64,000 nt of DNA from UBA2112 sp964596695 (GCA_964596695.1 CAZQVE010000002.1:1-64000), one strand, 5' to 3'; counted from the first letter of the stretch, positions 16,634 to 25,156 are shown. The notes: generated from the sequence alone by a model not told the origin. Program-made: numbers and translations.

Positions 16634-17734
16634 TTGAAAAAACAACTGTTTTCGAGCAAAAAACGCCGCAAAACAAATAGGCCAAAACTAATTGTTCTGA
16701 CTGCTTACGGAGGCGTATTTACGCTTATTGTTTCCGTTATCGCTGTCGGATATCAACCGCCTCAGCCAATCGCCGCAGATTCAACTGCTACGGCGAGCGC
16801 TGTCGTACAAACACCGCTTGCCACCCCGGACACAAGCAAGCCAACGGTCGATGAGCTGGTCGCCTCAGATGTCGCTGTCAACTTAGCTGTACAAACGAAT
16901 ATGGCAATCGCCCCGAACGTGGCGAACTTGTCAGTTTCGCTTGCAGCCAAAGACGCGCTCGCGCAGACGAGTGACACCGCTATTGTCAAACCGGAAGTTA
17001 TCCAGCCGACAATTGGTAGCCAAGATGTGACAACCTATGTCGTAAGGGTAGGCGATACCGTTGATACCGTTGCTGCGAGCCATGGATTGCAACCTGCCAC
17101 GGTAAAATGGGCAAATGATTTGGTTAATAACTCGCTCACTCCAGGTAGGAGCTTGACTATCTTGCCGGTTGACGGTGTGCTCTATACTGTGCAATCAGGC
17201 GATACGACAGCAGGTCTTGCCTCTACGTACAAAGCGAGTGAAGACCGTATTATATCGTTTAACAACCTCGAGATTAGCGGACTGAAACCAGGTCAAAAAA
17301 TTGTTATTCCTAGTGGCGTCTTACCTACCGAGCAACGTCCTGGCTATGTCGCTCCGCGCGTTTCGATTCTAAGCTTTTCTGGAATTAGCGCAGGTGGAAA
17401 CGGCTACGCGTACGGTTATTGTACCTATTATGCTGCCGCCCGTCGCGCACAGTTGGGCAAACCAATTCCGGGCAACTGGGGCAATGCAAACAGCTGGGCG
17501 TATTATGCTGCCGCACAAGGATTCAGCGTTGGTAACACGCCGCAGGTAGGCGCGATTATGCAGAACGGTGGCGGTCTTGGGCACGTCGCTATTGTCGAAG
17601 CAGTTAACCCTGGTGTCTCTATTACGATTAGCGAGATGAACGGCTACCGCTTCGGTGGCGGCTGGAATCGAGTCGGTCGTGGTGACATTTCCTGGGGTCA
17701 GGCTACGAGTGGCGGCTATCGCTACATTTACTAA
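16634..17734 (+). CDS. Secreted LysM-CHAP peptidoglycan hydrolase
   Basis: 366 aa. The likely start is a TTG at 16634, giving a basic N-terminus and a membrane or signal segment at about 24-44. After a Ser/Thr/Ala-rich spacer come two LysM repeats (about 131-176, YVVRVGDTVDTVAASHGL; and 182-228, YTVQSGDTTAGLA) and a CHAP domain (about 250-366) with catalytic Cys263 (GYCTYYAA) and His317 (GHVAIVE). CHAP amidase/endopeptidases cut peptide bonds in murein. It could remodel the own wall or act on a host bacterium. It is expressed from its own promoter with a long structured leader and ends at a terminator. Confidence 0.9.
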   Translation: MKKQLFSSKKRRKTNRPKLIVLTAYGGVFTLIVSVIAVGYQPPQPIAADSTATASAVVQTPLATPDTSKPTVDELVASDVAVNLAVQTNMAIAPNVANLSVSLAAKDALAQTSDTAIVKPEVIQPTIGSQDVTTYVVRVGDTVDTVAASHGLQPATVKWANDLVNNSLTPGRSLTILPVDGVLYTVQSGDTTAGLASTYKASEDRIISFNNLEISGLKPGQKIVIPSGVLPTEQRPGYVAPRVSILSFSGISAGGNGYAYGYCTYYAAARRAQLGKPIPGNWGNANSWAYYAAAQGFSVGNTPQVGAIMQNGGGLGHVAIVEAVNPGVSITISEMNGYRFGGGWNRVGRGDISWGQATSGGYRYIY

Positions 17735-17751
17735 ATAGCTGAACGAGACGT

Positions 17752-17787
17752 AACAGAGGCATAAGTACTTTATGCCTCTGTTGTTTT
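17752..17787 (+). terminator. Rho-independent terminator of the LysM-CHAP gene
   Basis: 13-bp perfect stem (AACAGAGGCATAA / TTATGCCTCTGTT, loop GTACT) followed by GTTTT. The T tract runs straight into the extended -10 (TGG-TATAAT, 17792-17797) of obg, which starts 9 nt later. Confidence 0.85.
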
Positions 17788-17806
17788 ATGGTATAATTAA
17801 GTAAAT

Positions 17807-19105
17807 ATGTTCGTAGATACAGCAACGGTAACGATCTCAGCAGGAAAAGGCGGCGATGGAGCCGTCAGTTTTCGGCATGAGATATATGTCGACAAGGGGG
17901 GTCCTGATGGTGGTGATGGCGGCAAGGGCGGCGACGTAATCTTTGAGGCTACCGAAAATCTCAATACGCTACTGGACTTTCGCTATCAGCCGATACTCAA
18001 GGCTCAGGCGGGTAGCAATGGCGCCAAGGCGAAGCGCCACGGCAAGTCGGGGCAAGATCTTGTCGTCAAAGTACCGATGGGAACGATTATCCGGCGCGAT
18101 GGCAAGATGGTCGCCGATTTAACGGCGCATGGCCAGCAAGCGGTTGTCGCTCACGGTGGTGACGGTGGGTTTGGCAACACGCACTTTAAATCATCTGTTC
18201 GTCAGACACCGCGCATGGCCGAACGTGGCGAGCCGGGTGAGGCTTTCGAGGCCGAGTTAGAACTCAAACTACTAGCTGACATCGGCTTGGTGGGATTGCC
18301 AAATGCCGGTAAATCGACGTTTTTGAGCGTCGTGACGAATGCTCGACCCGAAATAGCTAACTATGCTTTTACCACCTTGACGCCAAACTTGGGCGTGGCG
18401 GATATCGACGATGGCAGTTTGCTGATTGCCGACATTCCAGGACTCATCGAGGGTGCTGCTGAGGGCAAGGGTCTGGGCGACCAGTTTTTGCGACACGTGG
18501 AGCGCACGGCAGTGCTACTGCATCTAGTAGACGCCTATAGCAACGATATTGCCGCGGATTACCGGACAATTCGTGACGAGCTGACTAAATACTCCGAAGA
18601 GCTCGCCAGTCGACCAGAGGTCGTTGCACTAACGAAAACCGATGGTCTGGATGAGGATATGATAGCCATGCAGACAGACGAGCTACGAAAGGTAATAGCC
18701 AAGGGCACGCCGGTAGCAGCGATTTCCTCGACTGCACACCAGGGGTTGACCGAGCTTTTGCGCCAATTGCGACAAAAAGTGGATACAGCGCGTGAAGCTG
18801 CTGTTTCTGACGGGGAAGATGAGCCCGGAGAAGGTGTGCCGGTTATTCGTCTGGGGTCTGAGGCGAACTCAGAGGCATGGACAGTAACGAAAGAGGATGA
18901 CGCGTACGTCGTGCGTGGCGACAAGATCGAAAAGTTTGCTCGCCGAACCAACTTTGATCAGTATCAAGGAGTTAATCGCCTCCGTGACATCATGAAGAAG
19001 ATGGGTATTACACACGAGCTTGTACGCCAAGGTGCCGAGGGAGACAGTACTATCCGGATAGGTGCCGACGAGCTGACGCTCCTTGAGCAGCAGACAGACG
19101 ACTAA
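17807..19105 (+). CDS. obg: GTPase Obg/CgtA
   Basis: 432 aa, the full three-domain protein. The Obg fold is glycine-rich (GKGGDGAVSFRHEIYVDKGG, about 11-30). The G domain has GLPNAGKST (about 162-170), switch DIPGLIEGAAEGKGLGDQF, and TKTD. The C-terminal OCT domain ends LRDIMKKMGITHELVRQG. Obg acts in 50S ribosome assembly and stress signalling. The start lies 9 nt after TGG-TATAAT, with no Shine-Dalgarno. A weak 6-bp hairpin (19109-19126) follows the stop. Confidence 0.96.
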   Translation: MFVDTATVTISAGKGGDGAVSFRHEIYVDKGGPDGGDGGKGGDVIFEATENLNTLLDFRYQPILKAQAGSNGAKAKRHGKSGQDLVVKVPMGTIIRRDGKMVADLTAHGQQAVVAHGGDGGFGNTHFKSSVRQTPRMAERGEPGEAFEAELELKLLADIGLVGLPNAGKSTFLSVVTNARPEIANYAFTTLTPNLGVADIDDGSLLIADIPGLIEGAAEGKGLGDQFLRHVERTAVLLHLVDAYSNDIAADYRTIRDELTKYSEELASRPEVVALTKTDGLDEDMIAMQTDELRKVIAKGTPVAAISSTAHQGLTELLRQLRQKVDTAREAAVSDGEDEPGEGVPVIRLGSEANSEAWTVTKEDDAYVVRGDKIEKFARRTNFDQYQGVNRLRDIMKKMGITHELVRQGAEGDSTIRIGADELTLLEQQTDD

Positions 19106-19150
19106 GAATATCGGGCAACGCCGATAGTATGAGAAAATTCATTTTGAGTA

Positions 19151-19179
19151 TTGACATATTTAATCATAAATGCTACAAT
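19151..19179 (+). promoter_or_regulatory. Consensus promoter of a candidate non-coding RNA
   Basis: TTGACA (19151-19156), 17-bp spacer ending in TGC (extended -10), TACAAT (19174-19179). It is the closest match to the housekeeping consensus in the window and no credible reading frame follows. Confidence 0.75.
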
Positions 19180-19185
19180 AGGTAT

Positions 19186-19657
19186 ACCATTGGGTGAGGT
19201 AAACCGATACCTGAGTGGTACATTGACAAGTTGAACATGTTTCCATGGTGGCTTTTTGTGTATGAGACGTACATAAAAAGCCGCCATGGAGCGGTGTCGC
19301 TGCAGAGCGACAACCGAGAGAAAAACGCAACTGGAAAGGGGCAGCGTGCCTCATCTGTTGTACGAGTGTCGTAGCTTACACTACTGACATCTCTGGATTG
19401 AGCGCGCGACTCGAGTTCGCGCGTTGTCGGATATAGGGAATTGGGCGACAAGGATACGTTCCTCGCCACTGGCTATATGCCCCCTCAGGGTCCTCACTTG
19501 TACGACCGCTGGCATTGTGACCATCGGGGTTAATGCGTCGTAAGGCGTTAACTGTTACTAAAGGCAACCGACACAAATAACTCAATACAGGCTACGTGTT
19601 TATTGCACGGAGCTGTAGGGGAGAGCGGTTTCGGCCGCTCTCCCCAAAAGACTTTTT
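19186..19657 (+). ncRNA. Candidate non-coding RNA, about 465 nt
   Basis: From the predicted start to a terminal hairpin there is no supported reading frame but many inverted repeats: a 20-bp stem with two G-U pairs (19243-19262 with 19270-19289), TGTCGCT-GCAG-AGCGACA (19295-19312), CGCGCGA-CTCGAGT-TCGCGCG (19403-19423), a GTTAATGC/GCGTTAAC stem near 19540, and the final GC-rich hairpin. Promoter strength, length and structure fit an abundant stable RNA. I looked for RNase P RNA, tmRNA, 6S and SRP RNA hallmarks and found none I would accept. Confidence 0.45.
19618..19657 (+). terminator. GC-rich terminal hairpin
   Basis: 11-bp stem GGGGAGAGCGG / CCGCTCTCCCC with a 6-nt loop. The run of five Ts is at 19653-19657, 7 nt after the stem, so this is an imperfect terminator. 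Confidence 0.55.
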
Positions 19658-19699
19658 CTCAACACGTTTAACGAATCACGGCCGATCCTATCGCTGAGC

Positions 19700-19881
19700 A
19701 ATCGCGAGGATTACGGCCACATCGCCCGCAGGGTGTACGGGCGGCTGAGGAGCGCCCCGGGAGTAATCCTGGAGGCTGAGTTGCTGAGCATTTGCGCTGC
19801 CAAGGAACAGCAACATCTCCTACCCACACCCTGCGGGCACACCGCCTTTGTTGTTTGCGCACATAGCAGACAACAAGGCGG
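19700..19881 (+). ncRNA. Second candidate structured RNA
   Basis: GCCCGCAGGGTGT (19724-19736) is exactly complementary to ACACCCTGCGGGC (19826-19838). Inside, AGGAG (19748-19752) can pair with CTCCT (19817-19821) and GTTGCTG (19780-19786) with CAGCAAC (19808-19814), giving a rod-like fold. GGATTAC (19708-19714) pairs with GTAATCC (19763-19769), crossing the long stem, so a pseudoknot or two alternative folds are possible. It is closed by a strong terminator. No promoter of its own is obvious, so it may be the 3' part of the preceding transcript or a separate RNA. Confidence 0.45.
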
Positions 19882-19887
19882 TTTTTT
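19842..19887 (+). terminator. Strong rho-independent terminator
   Basis: CCGCCTTTGTTGT pairs with ACAACAAGGCGG (one bulged T) followed by GTTTTTTC. It closes the structured RNA region, facing the 3' end of the minus-strand pilin gene. Confidence 0.85.
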
Positions 19888-19939
19888 CATTTGTCGTTCC
19901 TTACGCGGCGGACTACAGAAGTAGTGGTTGAAGGGCAGT

Positions 19940-20644
19940 CTAAGAATGTTGCGTGGGTGTACCCGAGAGATGAGCGGATATAGTGGATGTCTGCGAGATA
20001 GGTTGGCCAGCTTCCGTCGTCTCAGCTTTGATCGTGAAGTTGAGGTTCTTTGCCTGGGATGGGCTGCTAGTGAGACCACTTGTTCCGTAGAAAGTGACGT
20101 TGAACTCCGTCACGTTGTCGAGAAGCTTTTCGTCCGCCGAACAGCCACCGTCCGAAGTCGTGGCGCACAATAGTGTACTATAGCGGTTATCGGACTCATT
20201 TGCGGCAACAAGACGTCGGTACAGTGAACCGTTACGTACGTAATATACGATAATATCGGCAAGGCCGGGATATACGTTATTCACAGGATCACCGCTTGTT
20301 GTTCTAGCTATAGTGGTGAGCACGATCGTGTCCTTGCTCGTACTTGTGTTTGTCGACCACTTTTTCCCGCTACTCAGCGGGCCGGCCGGATCTACCGGAC
20401 TCGTAGCCAATACGCTGTCGGAAGCTCTCACGTCGCTATCTATACGGTTAACGGTCGACGAGAGTTCCGTGGTCAGGATGTTTCTCGCGACGCTGATGCT
20501 GTACTGCTTTGTCAGCGCGACGATAAATGCGACGATTGATAGTATAAGTAAACTCGATATAAAAATAGCAACGATCAGCTCAACGGTCGTAAAGCCACCC
20601 CTGTAATTCGAGGCAGTGTCAGTAGTTGTACGGTGCAAGGTCAT
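19940..20644 (-). CDS. Minor pseudopilin, PilW/GspJ-like, 234 aa
   Basis: A prepilin with leader ending YRGG, then FTTVELIVAIFISSLLILS, cleavable after the second Gly; Glu5 is kept. The following helix carries TELSSTVNRIDSDVRASDSV, as in PilW/GspJ-type subunits, which are longer than major pilins. The C-terminal half is beta-rich, with IIVYYVRNGSLYRRLV and two cysteines (LLCATTSDGGCSAD). It is divergent from the PilV-like gene, whose start is 80 nt away, and the two belong functionally together. The -10 is unclear on this strand: TATAAT overlaps the ATG. Confidence 0.85.
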   Translation of the reverse strand: MTLHRTTTDTASNYRGGFTTVELIVAIFISSLLILSIVAFIVALTKQYSISVARNILTTELSSTVNRIDSDVRASDSVLATSPVDPAGPLSSGKKWSTNTSTSKDTIVLTTIARTTSGDPVNNVYPGLADIIVYYVRNGSLYRRLVAANESDNRYSTLLCATTSDGGCSADEKLLDNVTEFNVTFYGTSGLTSSPSQAKNLNFTIKAETTEAGQPISQTSTISAHLSGTPTQHS

Positions 20645-20724
20645 TATACTTATTTATCGTGTAGCGTATTTGTCGTATTATATTGAGGAACAAACATTAC
20701 CAGTTTAATGTTACTATAAGTACG

Positions 20725-21147
20725 ATGAGTGTTCAAATATTACGAGTTCGCAACAGCAAACATGCAGACAAAGGCTTCACGATTGTCGAGATTATCGTCG
20801 TGATGGCGATACTGGGGATATCGGTCATAGGCTTGGTGGCGTTTGTTCAGTTGATACAAAACACGCAAAAAAACATCTACTACATGAACCTGGCCAACGA
20901 AGCGGCTCGTACTAAGATAACTGAGCTGCAAAACAAAGACTTCTCCACGATAACGAACGGAACAATTACCTTTACCTCCGACGACAGCCTGGACGGACTG
21001 CCGTCGGATCATTCCGCGCAAGCAGTCATCACGACGCCTACTTTAGCTCCCGCCAGCAAACAGGTTGACGTAACGATCAGATACAACGTCGGTTCACTTA
21101 ACAAATACGTCGCGATAAGCGCGTATATTAATCCGGAGAAATCATGA
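20725..21147 (+). CDS. Minor pseudopilin, PilV/GspI-like, 140 aa
   Basis: Leader MSVQILRVRNSKHADKG, then FTIVEIIVVMAILGISVIGL. The ATG at 20725 is preferred over an upstream TTG (20683), because a -10-like TACTAT lies 7 nt upstream. The helix region contains NLANEAARTKITELQNKDF, typical of PilV/GspI subunits that sit near the fibre tip. The C-terminal domain is a small beta sheet (VDVTIRYNVGSLNKYVAISAY). It overlaps the next gene by 4 nt (ATGA), indicating coupled synthesis. Confidence 0.85.
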   Translation: MSVQILRVRNSKHADKGFTIVEIIVVMAILGISVIGLVAFVQLIQNTQKNIYYMNLANEAARTKITELQNKDFSTITNGTITFTSDDSLDGLPSDHSAQAVITTPTLAPASKQVDVTIRYNVGSLNKYVAISAYINPEKS

Positions 21148-22802
21148 AAAAGATAGAGGGCAAAGAACGCGGCTATCTGATGATATATGCCATTATATTG
21201 ATTTTCGGATTCATGACGATCGGACTGACCGCTATGACCCTGGTCGGCGCGCAGTACAAGGCGGCGAAAGATAATGTTTATCGGCAAAACGCGTCATATG
21301 CCTCTCGCGCATGCGTCGCGGCGACGATACAGAAGCTGAAAGACGACCCTGACTTCGGCGGATACACTGATCAGGTGATATTTGACAGGACATCCCAGGG
21401 TGGTGGCAAGTCCGTGTGCTCGACGGTCGTTACTGGAAGCGATGATGATCCTCGGCAGATAGCGGTCACCAGCAATGTACTGCGGACAGATTCTGACGCG
21501 ACACCCATCAGGTACAAGGCTGCTTCGGTAGCAGCAGCAGGCGAAGGAACGGCAAAGAAATACAGTGGTGTGACGATTGGGTATGGGGGATTGCACCTAC
21601 CCTTTATAGGTATTTTTTCTGCGCCGCGTGTAGATGTACTTGGGTGGATGGGGACAGGCTCAAATTTAGCAAGTGGTGGTGATCAAACTCTTGTGGCAGA
21701 TCACATACGGATAGCAAATATTAGTTGCGGCAGTACGAGCAACTGGCCGCAACCGTGCACGTGGTTGCCGATAGCCTTTCCTGCCGGCGTTTTTGGATAT
21801 CTTGGAAAAGTCCAAGGAGACCTATGTGCACCCGGTCAGATTCCTCATACTAGATTGCCTGGACTTGATACGAGTTGTTCGCTGCCCGCCATGGAGATGC
21901 CCGCCTTTGACAAAAAGAGCTTCATCGAGAATCTTGACGGTCCAACTATCAATGCGGCAGATATATTTAACCCAGATAACTATCCTAATAGCTGTCTTCA
22001 GAGAGTGCAGATATTTCCTCCCTACCCGGTTTACGAACTTAAAGGGGGAACATATGATGTACCCGCTGGTGCGACCATCGTGGGTAATTTGGATCTCAAT
22101 CTAGCCCCCCCTCCTAGTGGTGCATACCAGTATAATTCGAGTATTGAGTGTGAAATTCGTCTCCATGGTGATGTCTATATAAAAGGCGGCATCAACACCA
22201 ACGCATTGGACAACAGAAAATTGGCATTGCGCCTGAAGGTAGCCGATAGCGTGACGGACTCAGACGTGACGGTCGTCGCAAACAGGCAGATACTCCTACA
22301 AGACGCTACATTTCCTGCAGGAACTAGCGGTGCCAGACTTCACCTTGTGGATTTTTATTCCTCCAACCTGGCATGCTCAGACAGCGAAACTGTTCCGTCT
22401 GCCACGGTCACGACCTGCCTGACACCAGCGCAGGCTCAAGAATCGGCAAGTGTCCTTCCGGAGGGTGGCGGTATTTTAACTACGGTAGCTGATGACGGCA
22501 GCGGCAGGAGACTCTTTGCGCCCGCTAAACATTATGCGTTTTTACTCCGTCCCAAAAATGGCTTACCGATGGATCATATGTCTCTATATGCTTACTATGC
22601 AGGAGTGGGTGGTAGCTGTGATTATAAGAAAGACATATCCGTCGGCGCGATCGCCGCTCAGATATATGCTAGTGGGGATGGATGTTGGGCATCGAATGTT
22701 TGGTCGAATATGGAAGTCATAGAAGAAGAATCGACCTTTGGCGCGCCGCCGCCACATAACGAGTTCGGGCTACTTGATTACTACCAGAAGCCACTTGAAT
22801 AA
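21144..22802 (+). CDS. Large PilX/GspK-like surface protein, 552 aa
   Basis: One N-terminal hydrophobic segment (about residues 9-33, GYLMIYAIILIFGFMTIGL) preceded by EGKERG, without the strict prepilin Glu5 motif; this is how PilX/GspK-type proteins often look. The remaining 500 residues are predicted extracytoplasmic and beta-rich, with many cysteines (for example ISCGSTSNWPQPCTW, GDLCAPG, TSCSLP, NSCLQ) and a repeat-like GTYDVPAGATIVGNLDLNL. Its size is far above normal minor pilins, suggesting a fibre-tip adhesin or a surface polymer. It overlaps the PilV-like gene by 4 nt. Confidence 0.75.
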   Translation: MKKIEGKERGYLMIYAIILIFGFMTIGLTAMTLVGAQYKAAKDNVYRQNASYASRACVAATIQKLKDDPDFGGYTDQVIFDRTSQGGGKSVCSTVVTGSDDDPRQIAVTSNVLRTDSDATPIRYKAASVAAAGEGTAKKYSGVTIGYGGLHLPFIGIFSAPRVDVLGWMGTGSNLASGGDQTLVADHIRIANISCGSTSNWPQPCTWLPIAFPAGVFGYLGKVQGDLCAPGQIPHTRLPGLDTSCSLPAMEMPAFDKKSFIENLDGPTINAADIFNPDNYPNSCLQRVQIFPPYPVYELKGGTYDVPAGATIVGNLDLNLAPPPSGAYQYNSSIECEIRLHGDVYIKGGINTNALDNRKLALRLKVADSVTDSDVTVVANRQILLQDATFPAGTSGARLHLVDFYSSNLACSDSETVPSATVTTCLTPAQAQESASVLPEGGGILTTVADDGSGRRLFAPAKHYAFLLRPKNGLPMDHMSLYAYYAGVGGSCDYKKDISVGAIAAQIYASGDGCWASNVWSNMEVIEEESTFGAPPPHNEFGLLDYYQKPLE

Positions 22803-22868
22803 AAAGAACGTTTTGAAATATTCGCGCAAAATGCTAAAGTTTAATTGAAAGAAAAGAGTAATAACAAG

Positions 22869-23297
22869 ATGATGAGCCACAAGATACAAGCAAATGGAAG
22901 CAGGGGCTTTACCCTGATCGAACTCATAATCGTCATAGTCGTTATTGCGATATTGGCGGCGATCGTGATTATTTCGTATGCGAGCACTCGCAATAACGCT
23001 GTGAAGAACTCATACGAGTCAACCGCGCAGCAGGTAAAGATGAAGCTAGGCGAATATTTCACGGACAATAACCATTACCCACAGAATAAAACAAGTCTGG
23101 AGTCGTACCTGACTGCAGTCAACGCCGGGAGTTCGGTGACTGATGAATTCCACAAGAGCGCTTATGCGTATAACTCCTATAAAAATAGTTCAAAAGGGTC
23201 GTGTTCTGGTGCTAATTGCCAGTACTACGAGATAGTGGTCAACAAGAGCAACTGGAACGGCGGTTCATCAGACTCCAACCTCGTCGTAAAGCCATAG
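22869..23297 (+). CDS. Type IV pilin-like protein, divergent, 142 aa
   Basis: Leader MMSHKIQANGSRG, then FTLIELIIVIVVIAILAAIV. The ATG at 22869 is chosen over a TTG at 22845 because the leader then matches the MM..KIQ pattern of other pilins here and the extended -10 (TGC-TAAAGT, 22832-22840) would start the RNA about 20 nt upstream. The globular part is short and hydrophilic with one Cys pair (GSCSGANCQYYE). It lacks the WxxW ending. Position after the minor pilins suggests a subunit of the same fibre. Confidence 0.87.
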   Translation: MMSHKIQANGSRGFTLIELIIVIVVIAILAAIVIISYASTRNNAVKNSYESTAQQVKMKLGEYFTDNNHYPQNKTSLESYLTAVNAGSSVTDEFHKSAYAYNSYKNSSKGSCSGANCQYYEIVVNKSNWNGGSSDSNLVVKP

Positions 23298-23348
23298 AAC
23301 GTCCGTATTTACCGCAAGAAACGATTTCTTTTGTATACTGGAGAAAGT

Positions 23349-24797
23349 ATGGCGCAGACTTTCTTCTTCTATGACCTCGAGACGAGCGGACTGTCGGGTA
23401 GGAATGACCGGATCATGCAGTTCGCCGGTCAGCGGACTGACATGGACTTGCAGCCGATCGGAGAACCAGTGAACATACTCGTGGCGTTGAACGACGATAC
23501 GTTGCCGAGTCCTGACGCGCTTATGGTGACGGGTATTACGCCGCAGCAGACTGTCGCCGACGGTTATACCGAGGCGCAGTTTGCCAAGATATTGCTAGAC
23601 GACATATTCACCGAAGACACGATTGCGGTCGGCTACAACAGTATTCGTTTTGATGATGAATTTGTCCGTCATCTTTTGTGGCGGAATTTTCGCGATCCAT
23701 ATGAGTGGAGTTGGCGTGACGGACGTTCGCGTTGGGACTTGCTCGACGTCGTGCGCATGACGCGCGCGCTCAGGCCAGACGGTATCCAGTGGCCGGTCGT
23801 AGACGGCAAGCCGGTAAACAAGCTTGAGCTCCTGACCAAGGAAAACGGTATCGATCATTTCAAGGCGCATGATGCCATGAGTGACGTCGAAGCGCTCATC
23901 GCGGTGACGCGACTCATCAAGGAAAAGCAGCCGCAACTCTACGGCTATTTGCTGAAAATGCGCGACAAGAACGAGGTTAAGAAACTGGTCAATTTGGATA
24001 ATAAACAACCGTTTGTCTATACGAGTGGTCGCTACGATGCTACATACCAGAAGACAACGGTCGCGTTTCCGTTAACCGCTGGCAAGAACGGCAATGTTGT
24101 CGTCTATGATTTGCGTATTGACCCGGCTCAGTTCGTCGATCTGGACAGTAAAGAACTAGCGAAGAAAATGTATGCGACGTGGGAAGAACGGCAGGCCGAA
24201 GGCTTCGTGCCACTACCGGTCAAGGAGTTGCAATACAACCGCGCGCCGGCTGTCGCGCCGCTGGGCGTACTAGAACAGTCCGAGGGATGGGCGAAGATAG
24301 GTCTGTCAATCGACACGGTCGAGCAACACAAAAAGAAACTTCTCAGCGCGCCACACTTTGCCGAGAATATTCGCGAATTATTTGAGAGCAAGCCAGAATT
24401 CAAAAAGTCGCCCGATCCGGAGGCGCAACTATATGATGGCTTTCTGAATGATGCGGACAAGATACGTGTGCAGGCGGTAGCTGCGGCCGATGAAAAAACC
24501 CTCAGCGACATGCATCCGGACTTTCTGGACGAGAGGTTGAACGACCTGCTACTGCACTATAAGGCTCGCAACTTTCCGCGTAGTCTCAGCGCCGACGAAT
24601 CTGTAGCCTGGGAAAAATGGCGAGTGGGGCACATACAGGCGGCGTTGCCGTCGTTTACGAAATCACTGGAGCGCCTTGGTCGTGGTTCTGCTGGTCAAAG
24701 TATCACCGACCACCAACAGTTTGTCCTGCAGGAAATCCAATTATGGCTGGAGAATATCGCGCCGGCGGATCTTAGTGACGCTGATTCACCGGAGTAA
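23349..24797 (+). CDS. sbcB: Exodeoxyribonuclease I (SbcB family)
   Basis: 482 aa 3'-5' single-strand DNA exonuclease of the DEDD superfamily. Exo I motif FYDLETSG, Exo II GYNSIRFDDEFVR, and Exo III AHDAMSDVEA are present. The whole chain is collinear with E. coli ExoI, including SRWDLLDVVRMTRALRPDGI, the SH3-like middle and DAQLYDGFLNDADK, RARNFP-like KARNFPRSL. Such close resemblance to a protein best known from gammaproteobacteria is noteworthy. The ATG at 23349 is 9 nt after TATACT (23334-23339). Its 3' end overlaps the convergent small gene by 26 bp. Confidence 0.93.
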   Translation: MAQTFFFYDLETSGLSGRNDRIMQFAGQRTDMDLQPIGEPVNILVALNDDTLPSPDALMVTGITPQQTVADGYTEAQFAKILLDDIFTEDTIAVGYNSIRFDDEFVRHLLWRNFRDPYEWSWRDGRSRWDLLDVVRMTRALRPDGIQWPVVDGKPVNKLELLTKENGIDHFKAHDAMSDVEALIAVTRLIKEKQPQLYGYLLKMRDKNEVKKLVNLDNKQPFVYTSGRYDATYQKTTVAFPLTAGKNGNVVVYDLRIDPAQFVDLDSKELAKKMYATWEERQAEGFVPLPVKELQYNRAPAVAPLGVLEQSEGWAKIGLSIDTVEQHKKKLLSAPHFAENIRELFESKPEFKKSPDPEAQLYDGFLNDADKIRVQAVAAADEKTLSDMHPDFLDERLNDLLLHYKARNFPRSLSADESVAWEKWRVGHIQAALPSFTKSLERLGRGSAGQSITDHQQFVLQEIQLWLENIAPADLSDADSPE

Positions 24798-25014
24798 TTT
24801 CCGTCTGGTCAAGACGACGGGCTAAGAGTTCAAAGACCACGACGCCTGCAGTCAACGTCATGATAGCCAGCATGATAGCTGGTGAAATACTCGTGCCAAT
24901 GATGGGGAGTTCCCCTGCCAAGAGAAAGTTCAGTAACATGTTTGGGATGTTTAGCGCGTCGAGTAACAGCCAGACAAATGTCAGAAGAGCTAGGGTATTG
25001 ATTGTTTTTCTCAT
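24772..25014 (-). CDS. Small membrane protein, 80 aa
   Basis: Starts MRKTINTLAL. Two hydrophobic segments (about residues 5-31 and 36-65) with GELPIIGTSISPAIMLAIM between and within, and a polar C-terminus (RRLDQTEITPVNQRH). Start choice rests on a Shine-Dalgarno, GAGG, 8 nt before the ATG; an upstream GTG would overlap it. A promoter with TTGCAT, 17-bp spacer and TGC-TATATT lies at 25051-25079. No family recognised. The coding region overlaps the end of sbcB tail to tail. Confidence 0.65.
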   Translation of the reverse strand: MRKTINTLALLTFVWLLLDALNIPNMLLNFLLAGELPIIGTSISPAIMLAIMTLTAGVVVFELLARRLDQTEITPVNQRH

Positions 25015-25050
25015 GCTGTACACCTCACGTTGTTACCTGATCTTTATATT

Positions 25051-25079
25051 AATATAGCATATTAATAACAAATATGCAA
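25051..25079 (-). promoter_or_regulatory. Promoter of the 80-aa membrane protein gene
   Basis: On the minus strand: TTGCAT (25079-25074), 17 bp ending in TGC, TATATT (25056-25051). Confidence 0.55.
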
Positions 25080-25156
25080 ATGTCCCCAAAGTTGCTTTTA
25101 CAGGAAGAATATGCAACTATAACATCAGCCCGATCAATGAGAGAAGGGAGACTGCT

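Noticed and set aside
19186..19657. RNase P RNA or tmRNA
   Set aside because: I looked for GAGGAAAGTCC and ACAGAA (RNase P) and for a tRNA-like end with GGTTCGA and an Ala-Ala tag ending (tmRNA); none was present. A diverged version remains possible.
19711..20079. Minus-strand frame of 122 codons and plus-strand frames in 19.7-20.2 kb
   Set aside because: They cross a strong terminator, lie in structured RNA, or oppose the PilW-like gene, and their sequences look random.
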